Shown: positions 39,464 through 47,806 of the stretch, in pieces | Position numbering within the stretch: position 1 is the stretch's first letter | Layout of the letters: each line of letters begins with the position of its first letter | The notes under the pieces: model-generated | Database searches by the model: none | Told to the model about the DNA's origin: nothing | Seen by the model: only the letters and a program-made list of their open reading frames with translations | Program-made: the position numbers and the translations under genes | Origin: Gillisella vitis | GTDB taxonomy: Bacteria; Pseudomonadota; Alphaproteobacteria; Rhizobiales; Rhizobiaceae | Reading direction: 5' to 3' | Assembly (NCBI RefSeq): GCF_001541345.2 | Contig: NZ_LMVL02000002.1 | Span: forward strand, 806,001-870,000 | DNA length: 64,000 bases

Positions 39464-39660
39464 ACAGTCTATCCAATAATCGCCGCTGGCCGTCTGCAAA
39501 TGGCAATTTCTGCGCTTGCCTGATGCATTCGCATTTTCGAACGAAAAACCGCTTCGCACTTTTTCTGAAATGCTTGTACTCACGTACATTAAGTACGCTC
39601 CGTTCCGGTTCTCGAAATCACCATTTTCGCCAGGCCAACAGCAATTCTTGAACAGACTGT
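39464..39660 (+). repeat. Palindromic intergenic repeat, copy A (mosaic)
   Basis: Starts ACAGTCTATCCAATAATCGC and ends TTCTTGAACAGACTGT; the two ends are imperfect inverted repeats over about 28 bases and much of the interior is also self-complementary. The same sequence occurs in reverse at 47807-47948. Copy A has about 55 extra bases (near 39520-39575, containing CCGCTTCGCACTTTTTCTG), itself a hairpin-like module of the kind found in many rhizobial spacers. This composite structure recalls the rhizobial RIME mosaic elements; the family name is unverified. Confidence 0.8.
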
Positions 39661-40335
39661 AAAACCCCCGCTTAAACGACGGGTGACAGAGCAATTGCCT
39701 ATAGCATCAGGCTGAAAAGTCGATGTGCCAACCTAAAGTCTGTCAGGTTCAGATTGAACCAGACAGACTTTAGGTTTCTTTGTTTTCGGTTGTCTTTTCG
39801 AGAAGACCGGTTGCCAATTTTTCCTGGCGAAACTCTATTGGCCCGCATATTCGCGGCATGTTTCTTCTGTATAGCGATCCGTCCCTTTCAGGGGGTATTC
39901 AGTTTGCTGCGCACCGCTCCCGCAGCAAATAACGCTATAAGTGCAAAATAATTTAGCATCTCCTGTTTTGGGTGCATTAAATTAAGGGATGCTTAAGTTA
40001 ATGTTTCCAATATTGGGTTGTTGCAGATGCATCTGCACGTTTTGAGCGTTTCATGAAATTGAGTGGTCTGCTTTATGACAATGCAGGCACCCTGTTGTCC
40101 GGATGGAATGATAGCCAGCCCGCAACAACAAATCGGCAACGAGGCTCTATCGGCCTTGAACCATCATGTGCGTTTGATGATCCGTTTGGCTGGGGGCCAG
40201 CGGATATCTCTATGCTGTGATTTTTCTGATTTTGCGGGTCTTTCACACATCGCACCGCTCGTCTGTGGTCGCAGCCGCGGGGGGTAGCTTTTGTCATCAT
40301 GGGTGGGGGCGTAAAGCCCTATACGGGGAGAGACA
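39661..40335. other. Intergenic region before the chemoreceptor
   Basis: About 675 bases. It holds the long hairpin at 39730-39776, an AT-rich stretch near 39940-40020 that may carry the chemoreceptor promoter, and a possible but unsupported small frame (40063-40287) without a family or a good ribosome site. Nothing else is recognised. Confidence 0.5.
39730..39776 (+). terminator. Long hairpin, possible terminator
   Basis: Two 21-base arms beginning AACCTAAAGTCTGTC pair with a single mismatch around the loop AGATT, followed by TTCTTTGTTTTC. It could end the GGDEF transcript, though it lies 270 bases after that gene. The stem is unusually long for a terminator. Confidence 0.55.
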
Positions 40336-42171
40336 ATGTCGTTTTTATCAAATATCACCATCGCAAAGAAGATCTACATTGCCTCGGGGCTTGGGGTGGC
40401 CATGGTAGTGGGCATGGTTGCCAATCAGCAATGGACGAACAGCACGATCAAGGCAGCGCAGGACATTGTCGCCCGTGAGCAAACGGTTCTCGATGGTATC
40501 TCGGCCAGCGAAAAAGCGTTTGTGGAGATGAAGAGCGGCGTACGCAATATCATGCTCGCACCCACCGTCAAGGAGGTTGATGCCGAGCTGGCGGCGGTGA
40601 ATAAATCAGCCCTCAATGGTCAGAACAGTCTGAAAGAGGCGATGCGCGTTGCAGTGAACGCGGATGCGTTGCAGGCCATTTCGACAGGTCTCGGCGATTA
40701 CGCAACCGCTTCCATCAAGATCAAGGATTTCGTCAAAGAGCAGCGGGCCCAACAAAGTCAGGACCTCGTCGCGCTGACTGCACGACGTGATCAATATACC
40801 AGACCGATCACTTCGAAACTCAACGAGTCCATTCAAAGCGCGGTTGCGGCGTCCCGCAAGGTCACGACAGATGCCCGCAACTCTCTTCAAGCGACGGAAG
40901 CGCGCTCCGCGACGATCAATGGTACGATCCAGATTTTGATTGTGCTGGTATTGATCGCAACGGCTTTTGTATTGCGAAGCACCGTGGTGATACCGATCAA
41001 GTTGCTGGTTGAAGCCATGAACAGGCTCTCCTCTGGCGATACCAGCCGTAGGGCGGACTTTGGCCCACGGGGCGATGAAATTGGCTTGATGTGCGATGCC
41101 GTTGAGGTTTTCCGGGAAGATGCCGTTGCCAAGCGCCAACTGGAGTCAGAGGCGGAAACGAACCGCCGCCTTGCTGAACAGGAGCGTATCCAGACGCAGC
41201 TGAAGGCCGAGGAAGATGCCCGAGAACGCTTGATGATTGCGACCTCCGGTCTGGCCGCAGGGCTGCGGCGTTTGGCCAGTGGCGATCTGACGGTTGAGCT
41301 GCGCGAAGCTTTTTCGGAAGAGTTTGAAAGCCTGCGGCAGGACTTTAATCAATCGGTGCGCACGCTTGGTGAAACCATGGGCGCTATCCTCGACTCTGTC
41401 AGCAACATCAATAACGGTTCCACTGAGATTGCGTCTGGCGCAGGTGATCTTTCTAAACGCACCGAACAGCAGGCGGCAGCACTTGAAGAAACCTCCGCCG
41501 CGCTGGATGAAATTACCGTCAACGTGTCCAACTCGGCCAAGCGCACCCAGGAGGCGCGTGCCGTGGTGATTGAGGCCAACAAAGCCGCGCGCCAATCTGG
41601 CCAAGTGGTGGCCAACGCCGTCGATGCCATGCAGCGCATCGAGGCATCTTCCAGTCAGATCTCCAACATTATCGGGGTGATCGACGAAATTGCCTTCCAG
41701 ACCAACCTTCTGGCCCTGAATGCAGGCGTTGAAGCCGCCCGTGCAGGCGAAGCGGGCAAGGGCTTTGCCGTGGTTGCCCAGGAAGTGCGTGAACTGGCCC
41801 AACGCTCGGCGCAAGCCGCCAAGGAAATCAAGGAACTGATCCGCAATTCCTCCGATGAAGTGGGCAATGGCGTCAACCTCGTGCGCGATACGGGCAGCGT
41901 GCTCAAAACCATTGAGGATTACGTCTCGACTGCCAACGGCCATATGGACGCAATTGCCACCTCGGCACAGGAGCAATCCGTAGGCCTCACTCAGGTCAAC
42001 AGCGCCGTCAACCACATGGACCAGATGACCCAGCAAAACGCCGCCATGGTCGAAGAAACCACCGCCGCCAGCGCATCATTGGCCGGTGAGGTCAACAAGC
42101 TTCGCCAATTGCTGGGACAGTTCCAGATTGGCCGGGGTGCGGGGAATTCGGGGATGTCCTATGCGGCGTGA
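40336..42171 (+). CDS. Methyl-accepting chemotaxis protein, four-helix-bundle type
   Basis: 611 residues, ribosome site GGGGAGAG. First helix about 11-29, a periplasmic helical domain of about 165 residues ([19 protein letters not shown], like 4HB_MCP sensors), second helix about 196-215, HAMP, a second HAMP-like part ([20 protein letters not shown]) and the signalling domain with [22 protein letters not shown]. The C-terminus [17 protein letters not shown] lacks a CheR docking motif. Located just inside the repeat-bracketed accessory interval. Confidence 0.94.
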   Translation: MSFLSNITIAKKIYIASGLGVAMVVGMVANQQWTNSTIKAAQDIVAREQTVLDGISASEKAFVEMKSGVRNIMLAPTVKEVDAELAAVNKSALNGQNSLKEAMRVAVNADALQAISTGLGDYATASIKIKDFVKEQRAQQSQDLVALTARRDQYTRPITSKLNESIQSAVAASRKVTTDARNSLQATEARSATINGTIQILIVLVLIATAFVLRSTVVIPIKLLVEAMNRLSSGDTSRRADFGPRGDEIGLMCDAVEVFREDAVAKRQLESEAETNRRLAEQERIQTQLKAEEDARERLMIATSGLAAGLRRLASGDLTVELREAFSEEFESLRQDFNQSVRTLGETMGAILDSVSNINNGSTEIASGAGDLSKRTEQQAAALEETSAALDEITVNVSNSAKRTQEARAVVIEANKAARQSGQVVANAVDAMQRIEASSSQISNIIGVIDEIAFQTNLLALNAGVEAARAGEAGKGFAVVAQEVRELAQRSAQAAKEIKELIRNSSDEVGNGVNLVRDTGSVLKTIEDYVSTANGHMDAIATSAQEQSVGLTQVNSAVNHMDQMTQQNAAMVEETTAASASLAGEVNKLRQLLGQFQIGRGAGNSGMSYAA

Positions 42172-42245
42172 GGGTGGAGGCGCTAATGTAACCTCGGAGA
42201 AGCGCTTTATTCGGCTGATGGTTCTCTGATTTTAATGGCTTAAGG

Positions 42246-42275
42246 AATGTCCGCTTTGCGTCAAAAGCGGACATT
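42246..42275. repeat. Short perfect hairpin
   Basis: AATGTCCGCTTT pairs exactly with AAAGCGGACATT (12 bp) around a 6-base loop, 75 bases after the chemoreceptor stop. It may be a terminator of that gene or a dispersed intergenic palindrome; similar TGTCCGCTTT palindromes are known to me from other Rhizobiales. T tracts are short. Confidence 0.6.
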
Positions 42276-42360
42276 GAACTCGCTATATTGACTGCTCATC
42301 CGCCCATTTTGTTTTTCCGGGCGGCAGAACCAGTGATATGCACGATTAAAGTGGACCTCT

Positions 42361-42573
42361 TCACAGAGCCGACGTTCCGAGCGGATGCCCATTGGATACG
42401 ATCTCGGCGTACTTGTCGATCATCGACACCAAGTCTTTTACCAAGGCATTTAGTTTCCGGATGACGCGCACATTGGTGATACCGAGTGCAATCGCATTGT
42501 CACGAACCAGCACCGACACCTTAGGTGTTGCGTATTGATTGATTAGTTCGCACCGCGTCCGCGTTCCCGCCAT
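42361..42573 (-). CDS. Small coupled protein of the membrane cassette
   Basis: 70 residues from the ATG at 42573, or 72 from a GTG at 42579 that overlaps the stop of the gene before it (GTGA). Such overlap implies translational coupling. The sequence is amphipathic and helical (VRVIRKLNALVKDLVSMIDKY). It has no known family. Third gene of the three-gene cassette 44306-42361. Confidence 0.6.
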   Translation of the reverse strand: MAGTRTRCELINQYATPKVSVLVRDNAIALGITNVRVIRKLNALVKDLVSMIDKYAEIVSNGHPLGTSAL

Positions 42574-42575
42574 GC

Positions 42576-43667
42576 TCACGACAGGCCAAACAGCGCGAGC
42601 AGCGGAAGCAGCTTCACGTAGAGGTTTGATCCCGCATCGGCTGCCGAAAGCGTCTTATCTGCGCGGTCAAGCCACTTTTCGATGAACCCAGAGTCCGGTT
42701 CCGACGACTGCTCCAGCTCCTCGCGCGCGTTCTCGATATAGCGGACCACCTCTGCTTTGGTCGTTTCCGGCACGTCGCTGGCCTGCGCGTCGATCACGAA
42801 GTCTTTGAGCGCTTTGATCCGTTCGGCCCGCTCATTGTGATTGTTGCCAATCTGGATCGTGCTGTTGGTAGTTGTTGCCGACGCACCCATACCCTGCGCG
42901 ATATTCTGGGAATTGGTCGCCTTGTAGCTGTCGCCCATGTTCTTTCCTCCGTCGTTCTGCACGGTGACTTGCAGGTATTGTGACTGGGGCGGGGTGTAAC
43001 TGATAGCGCCAAGTCCGCTGTTCTTCACACCCATCAAAAGCCCTTCAAGTAAATCCGCTTTGATTTTGTGCATTTCAAGCTGTGTCTTCACATAGCTGAA
43101 CCGCGCCCGCAGCGCCGAGACAATGATCATGTGTTCGGCAGCGTTCTCAGGCATGGGAAAGTCGCTGAAGTCGTCGTCGTCCTTCAGCTTCTGCATGTAT
43201 TCGTTTACGTCCTTCCGGACGGTCGCCGTGCTGACAGTTACACCGATATCCGCAATGGTAATCTTCATCCCGACCTTGCCGGGCTGGCTGGTCTCCATGG
43301 ATAGCTCGACGCTATAGCCTTTCAGCTTTGCGTAGTCACAGAAACCATTCATTGCATCTGCAAACATTGGTTTGAATTCGTCCGGCACCTGAACGAAGTC
43401 GTACCCGCCGCCTGCTGTGGGGTCTCCGGCTATAGTGATGCTGGTTTGCGAATTGGCCTTGCCGCCCTGATATGATCGCGCAAGCGCCATTTCTTCACGA
43501 AGCATTGCTTGCTCTTCGCGAGCGAAAGCTTGGTTGCGTTCATAATTCCGGAGAAAACGCCACGCGAACACTACGGCGATCATTATTGCGAAGATGGTGA
43601 GTGCCGGCGATATGATGGAGTTGAGTACATCCATGTACTGGGCGTAAAACCGCGTCTGTTCGTTCAA
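42576..43667 (-). CDS. Membrane-anchored protein of unknown function (cassette gene 2)
   Basis: 363 residues, starting at a TTG (43667) with GGGGAG close upstream, 15 bases after the stop of gene 1. One N-terminal helix (IISPALTIFAIMIAVVFAWRF, about 18-38) is followed by a charged helical stretch. The middle (80-215) is mixed alpha/beta with KVGMKITIADIGVTVSTATV. A polar Asn/Thr/Gly-rich segment (YKATNSQNIAQGMGASATTT) leads to a helical C-terminus and a hydrophobic end (LYVKLLPLLALFGLS). Such Asn/Thr/Gly-rich linkers with a hydrophobic end recur in proteins of bacterial conflict systems, but no known domain is recognised. Likely an inner-membrane protein with a large cytoplasmic part. Confidence 0.75.
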   Translation of the reverse strand: MNEQTRFYAQYMDVLNSIISPALTIFAIMIAVVFAWRFLRNYERNQAFAREEQAMLREEMALARSYQGGKANSQTSITIAGDPTAGGGYDFVQVPDEFKPMFADAMNGFCDYAKLKGYSVELSMETSQPGKVGMKITIADIGVTVSTATVRKDVNEYMQKLKDDDDFSDFPMPENAAEHMIIVSALRARFSYVKTQLEMHKIKADLLEGLLMGVKNSGLGAISYTPPQSQYLQVTVQNDGGKNMGDSYKATNSQNIAQGMGASATTTNSTIQIGNNHNERAERIKALKDFVIDAQASDVPETTKAEVVRYIENAREELEQSSEPDSGFIEKWLDRADKTLSAADAGSNLYVKLLPLLALFGLS

Positions 43668-43682
43668 AAGTTCTCCCCCCCA

Positions 43683-44306
43683 TCAACGGCGCGGTGCGCC
43701 CATCATGCCAGTCACTATGCCTATGTAGAAGCCAAGGACGGTCTGAATCATCGTCCCAGCAAATTTCACCTTCTCCTTGTCTTTGCTGACGAAATACAGG
43801 ACGAAGCAGAAAATCCAGAACACGAATATCGCGCCGATGATGCCCGTGACCAACATCGTGCGCTGGTCGGTGCTGTAAATCTGCTCGGCGTCCTCAGTAG
43901 CGGCAAAGGCTTCCGTTACGAGAGAAGGGAGAGAGAAGCCAAGCTCGGGGTCTTGGCCACGCAACGAACCCCGTACTGCGGCGATTGATTCTTCAAGCTC
44001 AACTGATGACTGCTCCAGCAAAGGCCGTAGCTTGTCTGCCGGTATATCCTCCGCCGCGTAGGATTTGACTTTCGCCTGCTCGGCATCGAGACGAGCAAGC
44101 GCTTCCTCGAATGGCACCCGGTTCACGGTCAGCGTGTTCGGTTTCGGTGGCGGAAAGGCCATCTGGAAGGTGAAGACGATTGCAGCAATCGACATGGCCA
44201 TCAGGAGCCTCATGCTGCTTTGAGTAAACAGGGCCTGAAATCTTACCCAAAAGCTGGCCGTTTCCAGATGCTCGGTGACGTCCTCGTCCTCGGAATTTTT
44301 GGCCAT
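43683..44306 (-). CDS. Three-helix membrane protein of unknown function (cassette gene 1)
   Basis: 207 residues from the ATG at 44306, with GGGGGAAAG upstream. After an acidic start (MAKNSEDEDVTEHLET), one helix at about 31-50 (LLMAMSIAAIVFTFQMAF), a helical region of about 85 residues that should be outside the cytoplasm, then two helices (LVTGIIGAIFVFWIFCFVLYF and FAGTMIQTVLGFYIGIVTGM). No family recognised. First gene of the cassette. Confidence 0.75.
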   Translation of the reverse strand: MAKNSEDEDVTEHLETASFWVRFQALFTQSSMRLLMAMSIAAIVFTFQMAFPPPKPNTLTVNRVPFEEALARLDAEQAKVKSYAAEDIPADKLRPLLEQSSVELEESIAAVRGSLRGQDPELGFSLPSLVTEAFAATEDAEQIYSTDQRTMLVTGIIGAIFVFWIFCFVLYFVSKDKEKVKFAGTMIQTVLGFYIGIVTGMMGAPRR

Positions 44307-44568
44307 ACTTTCCCCCTGCGGCTGGTTATTTGTACATACTAGAAATAGTTGCAAAGATTCGAGGGGTACGTCATCGTTATCCCGTGAAAAAAAGCAGCGG
44401 CGATGCAACGGCCAAGCGTCATGATAGGATGCCTGTAAGCATACCGCTTCCAGCAAATAAGCGGATCAATAATGCGCGCGGGACGTATGTTTAGTCTTGG
44501 TATTTACTTAGCGCCGTGAAATTGATGTGATTTTTAAAATAAAAAGAACGGACGTGGAAAAATAGTTG

Positions 44569-44597
44569 TTGACTTATTTACAGGTTTTGTATATTGT
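44569..44597 (+). promoter_or_regulatory. Sigma-70-like promoter before the tRNA-like gene
   Basis: TTGACT (44569-44574) and TATTGT (44592-44597) with 17 bases between them; TATATT (44590) and TATAGT (44597) are alternative -10 boxes. This is the best vegetative-type promoter seen in the window. Start of transcription is expected near 44604, about 13 bases before the tRNA 3'-half begins. Confidence 0.65.
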
Positions 44598-44616
44598 ATA
44601 GTTAACTTAGAGATAA

Positions 44617-44691
44617 GTCGTGAGTCACCGGTTCAAGTCCGGTACGGTCCGCCATTTATGGGCTGTTAGTTTAGTGGGAAAACGCCGACCT
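44617..44691 (+). tRNA. Candidate circularly permuted tRNA gene (3' half before 5' half)
   Basis: In order: GTCGT (anticodon stem, 3' strand, 44617-44621), GAGTC (variable loop), ACCGG-TTCAAGT-CCGGT (T-arm, 44627-44643), ACGGTCC-G-CCA (acceptor 3' strand, discriminator, CCA, to 44654), TTTAT spacer, GGGCTGT (acceptor 5' strand, 44660-44666), TA, GTTT-AGTGGGA-AAAC (D-arm, 44669-44683), G, CCGAC (anticodon stem 5' strand, 44685-44689), CT. Acceptor pairs 7 of 7 (two G-U: positions 3-70 and 5-68), D-stem 4 of 4, T-stem 5 of 5, anticodon stem 4 of 5. The break lies in the anticodon loop, so the anticodon is not fixed: TTT if read from the 5' half, GAT if from the 3' half. All invariant positions (T8, A14, GG in the D-loop, TTC in the T-loop) are present. 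An alternative is a chance meeting of two tRNA fragments left by integration. Confidence 0.55.
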
Positions 44692-44695
44692 TTTT

Positions 44696-44728
44696 GAAAG
44701 CCGCTCACCGAAAGGTTGGGCGGCTTTC
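44696..44728 (+). terminator. Hairpin after the tRNA-like gene
   Basis: GAAAGCCGC and GCGGCTTTC pair over 9 bp; ACC and GGT pair inside. It follows the last tRNA-like bases directly and precedes CCCGTTTCAATTT. It may end the tRNA-like transcript and also separates it from the opposing small gene. Confidence 0.6.
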
Positions 44729-44733
44729 CCGTT

Positions 44734-45054
44734 TCAATTTCCGTTTATACGCACAAATCTACCTGGTCTGTTGCCTCGGTTGGAGCACAGAAAAGCATTC
44801 CCTGTAGAGGTGCTAAACATAAGCAGACTGCCGATGCGTCGTTGAATAACGCCCCTAACAATACGCGCGAACGTAGGGAATGTCATATTTGCAGGTCTGA
44901 ATAACCTTAAAGTCGTCTTATGGGGAATTCGCTCGGCAGGTATGCCCTGTCTCTCAAAGTAGCTAACCGCTCGCGCGATGTTGTCTCCGTTAACGCGGTT
45001 CGTCTCTACAATATACTCGAACTGCTGGATGGGGCGTCTAACAGGCGTTAACAT
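44734..45054 (-). CDS. Orphan small protein next to the tRNA-like gene
   Basis: 106 residues from the ATG at 45054, placed by a strong ribosome site (GGGAGG, 7-8 bases upstream). The sequence begins MLTPVRRPIQQFEYIVETNR and has basic helices (FARIVRGVIQRRIG) and a basic end (SNRGNRPGRFVRING). No known family, no membrane segment, no signal peptide. It is convergent with the tRNA-like gene, its stop lying 5 bases from that gene's hairpin. The DNA is AT-richer than the core genes. The basic character would suit RNA binding, but that is a guess. Confidence 0.6.
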   Translation of the reverse strand: MLTPVRRPIQQFEYIVETNRVNGDNIARAVSYFERQGIPAERIPHKTTLRLFRPANMTFPTFARIVRGVIQRRIGSLLMFSTSTGNAFLCSNRGNRPGRFVRINGN

Positions 45055-45440
45055 ATGCGATCCTCCCGATGCGCCTTCCGGCTCCATAAAAAGTATTAAC
45101 TTAATTTGGCTCTGCTCAAGCTGTCGTTCAAGATAGACCGCAACCGTTATTTGATTGAGCTAATCGTGTCCGGAATGGGCCGAATGCTGAAATCATTCCA
45201 TGTCGCAATCCATATCTGCGATGTCGTAGGCCAAGGCGGCGTGGGTGGTGCGCTTGTGGCTAGATGGGAAAAAGCTCAAATCCTCTGAAAAACAATGGTT
45301 CTGATCCGAGTGATGGGTTAGAATCGAGGTTTGGAGGTATGGGCGGGTTATGAGGCATAGGTCGCGCTGTGCTGTCGCAGGTAGGCGGATGTGTCCCCTT
45401 TCTTTCGATGCTCCCGCGCCGGTTGGAAAACGAGGGTATC
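45055..45440. other. Intergenic region before gbcA
   Basis: About 385 bases. A possible short frame (45106-45288, TTG start) has no ribosome site and no family, so I do not call it. The rest should hold the promoter of gbcAB; no clear operator was found. Confidence 0.5.
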
Positions 45441-46697
45441 ATGGATATCAACAGCACCGTTCTGCGCCAGCTGAAAAATCGCCGCGAAGGCTATAGTCTG
45501 GAACAGCCCTTCTATATCGACAGGGATTACTTCAAGCTCGATATGGAATTGATCTGGTATCGTGACTGGCTGTTCATGGGCCATGATTGCGAAATTCCGC
45601 GCGCCGGCAATTATTTTACCGTGCAGATCGGCGATTATCCTGTCGTCGTCGTTCGTGGGCGCGATGGTGTGATCCGTGCGTTCCACAATACCTGTCGCCA
45701 TCGTGGCCACCGGGTTTGCACGCAGGAGCGCGGGGCGTCGGCCAAGCTGGTCTGTCCCTATCACCAGTGGACCTATGATCTGGATGGCTCGCTGGTGTTT
45801 GCCCGCCAGATGGGCGAGGATTTTGACAAGAGCCAGCATGGCATGAAGCCGGTCGCTTGCGAAAGCTTTGGCGGCTATATCTTCATCTGTCTGGCAGAGG
45901 TGCCGGAGGATTTCGCCAGCTTCCGCGCCACAGCCTTGCCCTATCTTCAGCCGCATAGGCTCACCGAAGCCAAGATTGCCCATCGCAACACCATTGTCGA
46001 AAAGGGCAATTGGAAGCTGGTCTGGGAAAACAACCGCGAATGCTACCATTGCGCTGGCAATCACCCGGAACTGTGCCGCACCTATCCGGAAGCGCCAAGT
46101 GCCACCGGCGTGCAGGGCGCGGGTGACGATCCAGTGATTACCGAGCATTGGCAACGCTGCGAGGCGGCAAATCTGCCCAGCGCCTTCACCATGCATCAGA
46201 GCGGCCAGTTCCGCGTCGCCCGCATGCCGCTGATTCAGGATGCCGAAAGCTATACGATGGATGGCAAACGGGCCGTCAAGCGCCCGCTGTCGGATGATGT
46301 GACCATCTCCCATATCGGCACGATGCTGATGTTCCACTATCCCACCACTTGGAACCATCTGCTTGGCGACCACGCCATCACCTTTCGCGTGCTGCCACTG
46401 AGCGCCGAGGAAACCGCCGTCACCACCACTTGGCTGGTGCATAAGGATGCGGTGGAGGGCGTGGATTACAATCTCCACGACCTCACCCATGTCTGGAACA
46501 TGACCAACGATCAGGACCGCTCGATTGTCGAGGAAAATGCCTTCGGCATCCGCTCTCCCGCTTATGAGCCCGGCCCTTATTCGCCCGATCATGAAGGCGG
46601 CGTGATGCAGTTCGTCGAATGGTATGCGAATTTCATGGTCGACCGTCTGGACGGCGAAGCTGCCTCGAGCAAATCCCCCTTGTCGGTCGTCGCGTGA
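45441..46697 (+). CDS. gbcA: Rieske oxygenase, glycine betaine monooxygenase alpha subunit
   Basis: 418 residues from the ATG at 45441. The Rieske 2Fe-2S site is Cys85-x-His87 and Cys105-x2-His108 (CRHRGH, CPYHQW). The catalytic iron site region ENNRECYHCAGNHPELC is of the GbcA type found in enzymes that demethylate quaternary ammonium compounds. With the reductase encoded next to it, it should convert glycine betaine to dimethylglycine plus formaldehyde. Related enzymes act on carnitine, stachydrine or choline, so the substrate is inferred. gbcB starts three bases later. Confidence 0.85.
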   Translation: MDINSTVLRQLKNRREGYSLEQPFYIDRDYFKLDMELIWYRDWLFMGHDCEIPRAGNYFTVQIGDYPVVVVRGRDGVIRAFHNTCRHRGHRVCTQERGASAKLVCPYHQWTYDLDGSLVFARQMGEDFDKSQHGMKPVACESFGGYIFICLAEVPEDFASFRATALPYLQPHRLTEAKIAHRNTIVEKGNWKLVWENNRECYHCAGNHPELCRTYPEAPSATGVQGAGDDPVITEHWQRCEAANLPSAFTMHQSGQFRVARMPLIQDAESYTMDGKRAVKRPLSDDVTISHIGTMLMFHYPTTWNHLLGDHAITFRVLPLSAEETAVTTTWLVHKDAVEGVDYNLHDLTHVWNMTNDQDRSIVEENAFGIRSPAYEPGPYSPDHEGGVMQFVEWYANFMVDRLDGEAASSKSPLSVVA

Positions 46698-46699
46698 CC

Positions 46700-47779
46700 A
46701 TGGTGGACAAGATCTATCGGCATGTCGATGAAATGCGGCCTTGGTCGGACCGGGAGCATCTGCTGGAATGCGTCGCCTGGACGCCTGAAGCCCCCGATGT
46801 CATGACCTTCACGTTCAAGTCGGACAGGCCGGGCCATTGGTTCCGCTATCTGCCCGGCCAGTTCGTGACGCTGGAACTGCCTGTCGGGCCAGAACCTGTG
46901 ATGCGCACCTATACGCTATCCTCCAGCCCGTCGCGGCCCTATACGGTGGCGGTGACGGTCAAGGCGCAGAAGGACAGTATCGGCACCCGCTGGATGTTTG
47001 ACAATCTCAAGCCGGGCATGAAGATCAAGGCGTTCGGGCCGCTCGGCGATTTTTCCTATGTGAAGCATCCGGGCGAGAAATACTTGTTCATCTCGGCGGG
47101 CTCCGGCATTACCCCGATGATGTCGATGACCCGCGACATGGCCGACCGCCAGCCCGATAGCGACATCGCCTTCATCCACTGCGCCCGCTCGCCTGACGAC
47201 ATCATTTTCCGCTGGGAACTGGAATATAAGGCCCGTTATCTGCCCTTCTTCCAGCTTGGCTTCATTGTTGAGCAATTGCAGCGCTCCCAGCTTTGGTCGG
47301 GTCTGCGTGGCTTTATCGACAAGGCGAAAATCGGCCTGTTGGCACCGGATTTTCTGGATCGTACGGTGTTTTGCTGCGGGCCGGAGCCGTTCATGGCCAC
47401 AGTGCGGGAATCGCTGGCCGGTGCCGGTTTTGACATGAGCCGCTACCACGAGGAAACCTTCCAGCCGGTGGCGCCCGAGCCGATGGTGGTGGTGGCTGAT
47501 CCTACGGGCGAGGTGAAGCCGCATAAGGTTGCCTTTACGCTGGCGGGCAAGGAAGCGCTGTGCGAGCCGGGCTTTACCGTGCTGCAAGCCGCCCGCTCCA
47601 TTGGTGTGCGCATCGGCGCTGCCTGTGAATCCGGTCTCTGCGGCACCTGCCGTGTGATGAAGCTGTCGGGCGAGGTGGAGATGAACCACAATGGCGGCAT
47701 TCTCGATGACGAAATCGAGGAAGGCTATATCCTCGCCTGCTGCTCCCGTCCGACAGGCGATGTCGAAATCGAGGTCTAA
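46700..47779 (+). CDS. gbcB: Ferredoxin-type reductase of the betaine monooxygenase
   Basis: 359 residues from the ATG at 46700. FAD-binding (MRTYTLSSSPSRPYTVAVTVK), NAD(P)-binding (FISAGSGITPMMSMTRDM, FCCGPEPFM) and a C-terminal plant-type 2Fe-2S domain with CESGLCGTC and a fourth Cys in YILACCSRP. It passes electrons from NADH or NADPH to the Rieske centre of GbcA. Translated in tandem with gbcA. Confidence 0.9.
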   Translation: MVDKIYRHVDEMRPWSDREHLLECVAWTPEAPDVMTFTFKSDRPGHWFRYLPGQFVTLELPVGPEPVMRTYTLSSSPSRPYTVAVTVKAQKDSIGTRWMFDNLKPGMKIKAFGPLGDFSYVKHPGEKYLFISAGSGITPMMSMTRDMADRQPDSDIAFIHCARSPDDIIFRWELEYKARYLPFFQLGFIVEQLQRSQLWSGLRGFIDKAKIGLLAPDFLDRTVFCCGPEPFMATVRESLAGAGFDMSRYHEETFQPVAPEPMVVVADPTGEVKPHKVAFTLAGKEALCEPGFTVLQAARSIGVRIGAACESGLCGTCRVMKLSGEVEMNHNGGILDDEIEEGYILACCSRPTGDVEIEV

Positions 47780-47806
47780 TCTTTTGGATCAGACCTGGCT
47801 TGTCTT

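Noticed and set aside
40063..40287. Small forward frame of 74 codons before the chemoreceptor at 40336
   Set aside because: No ribosome site, no family and no neighbour that needs it; could be real but is not supported.
44617..44654. Plain tRNA-3'-end attachment site of an integrated element
   Set aside because: Considered first, but no integrase or second copy of the site was seen in the window, the 5' half next to it pairs with this 3' half in the acceptor and anticodon stems, and a promoter precedes it. Kept as the main alternative in the finding.
44617..44691. Permuted tmRNA (ssrA) instead of a tRNA
   Set aside because: The order is the same, but the 5' half has a full D-arm with paired stem and an anticodon stem, there is no tag reading frame or pseudoknot space, and the length is that of a tRNA.
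45106..45288. Forward frame of 60 codons before gbcA
   Set aside because: TTG start without ribosome site, no known family, not conserved-looking.
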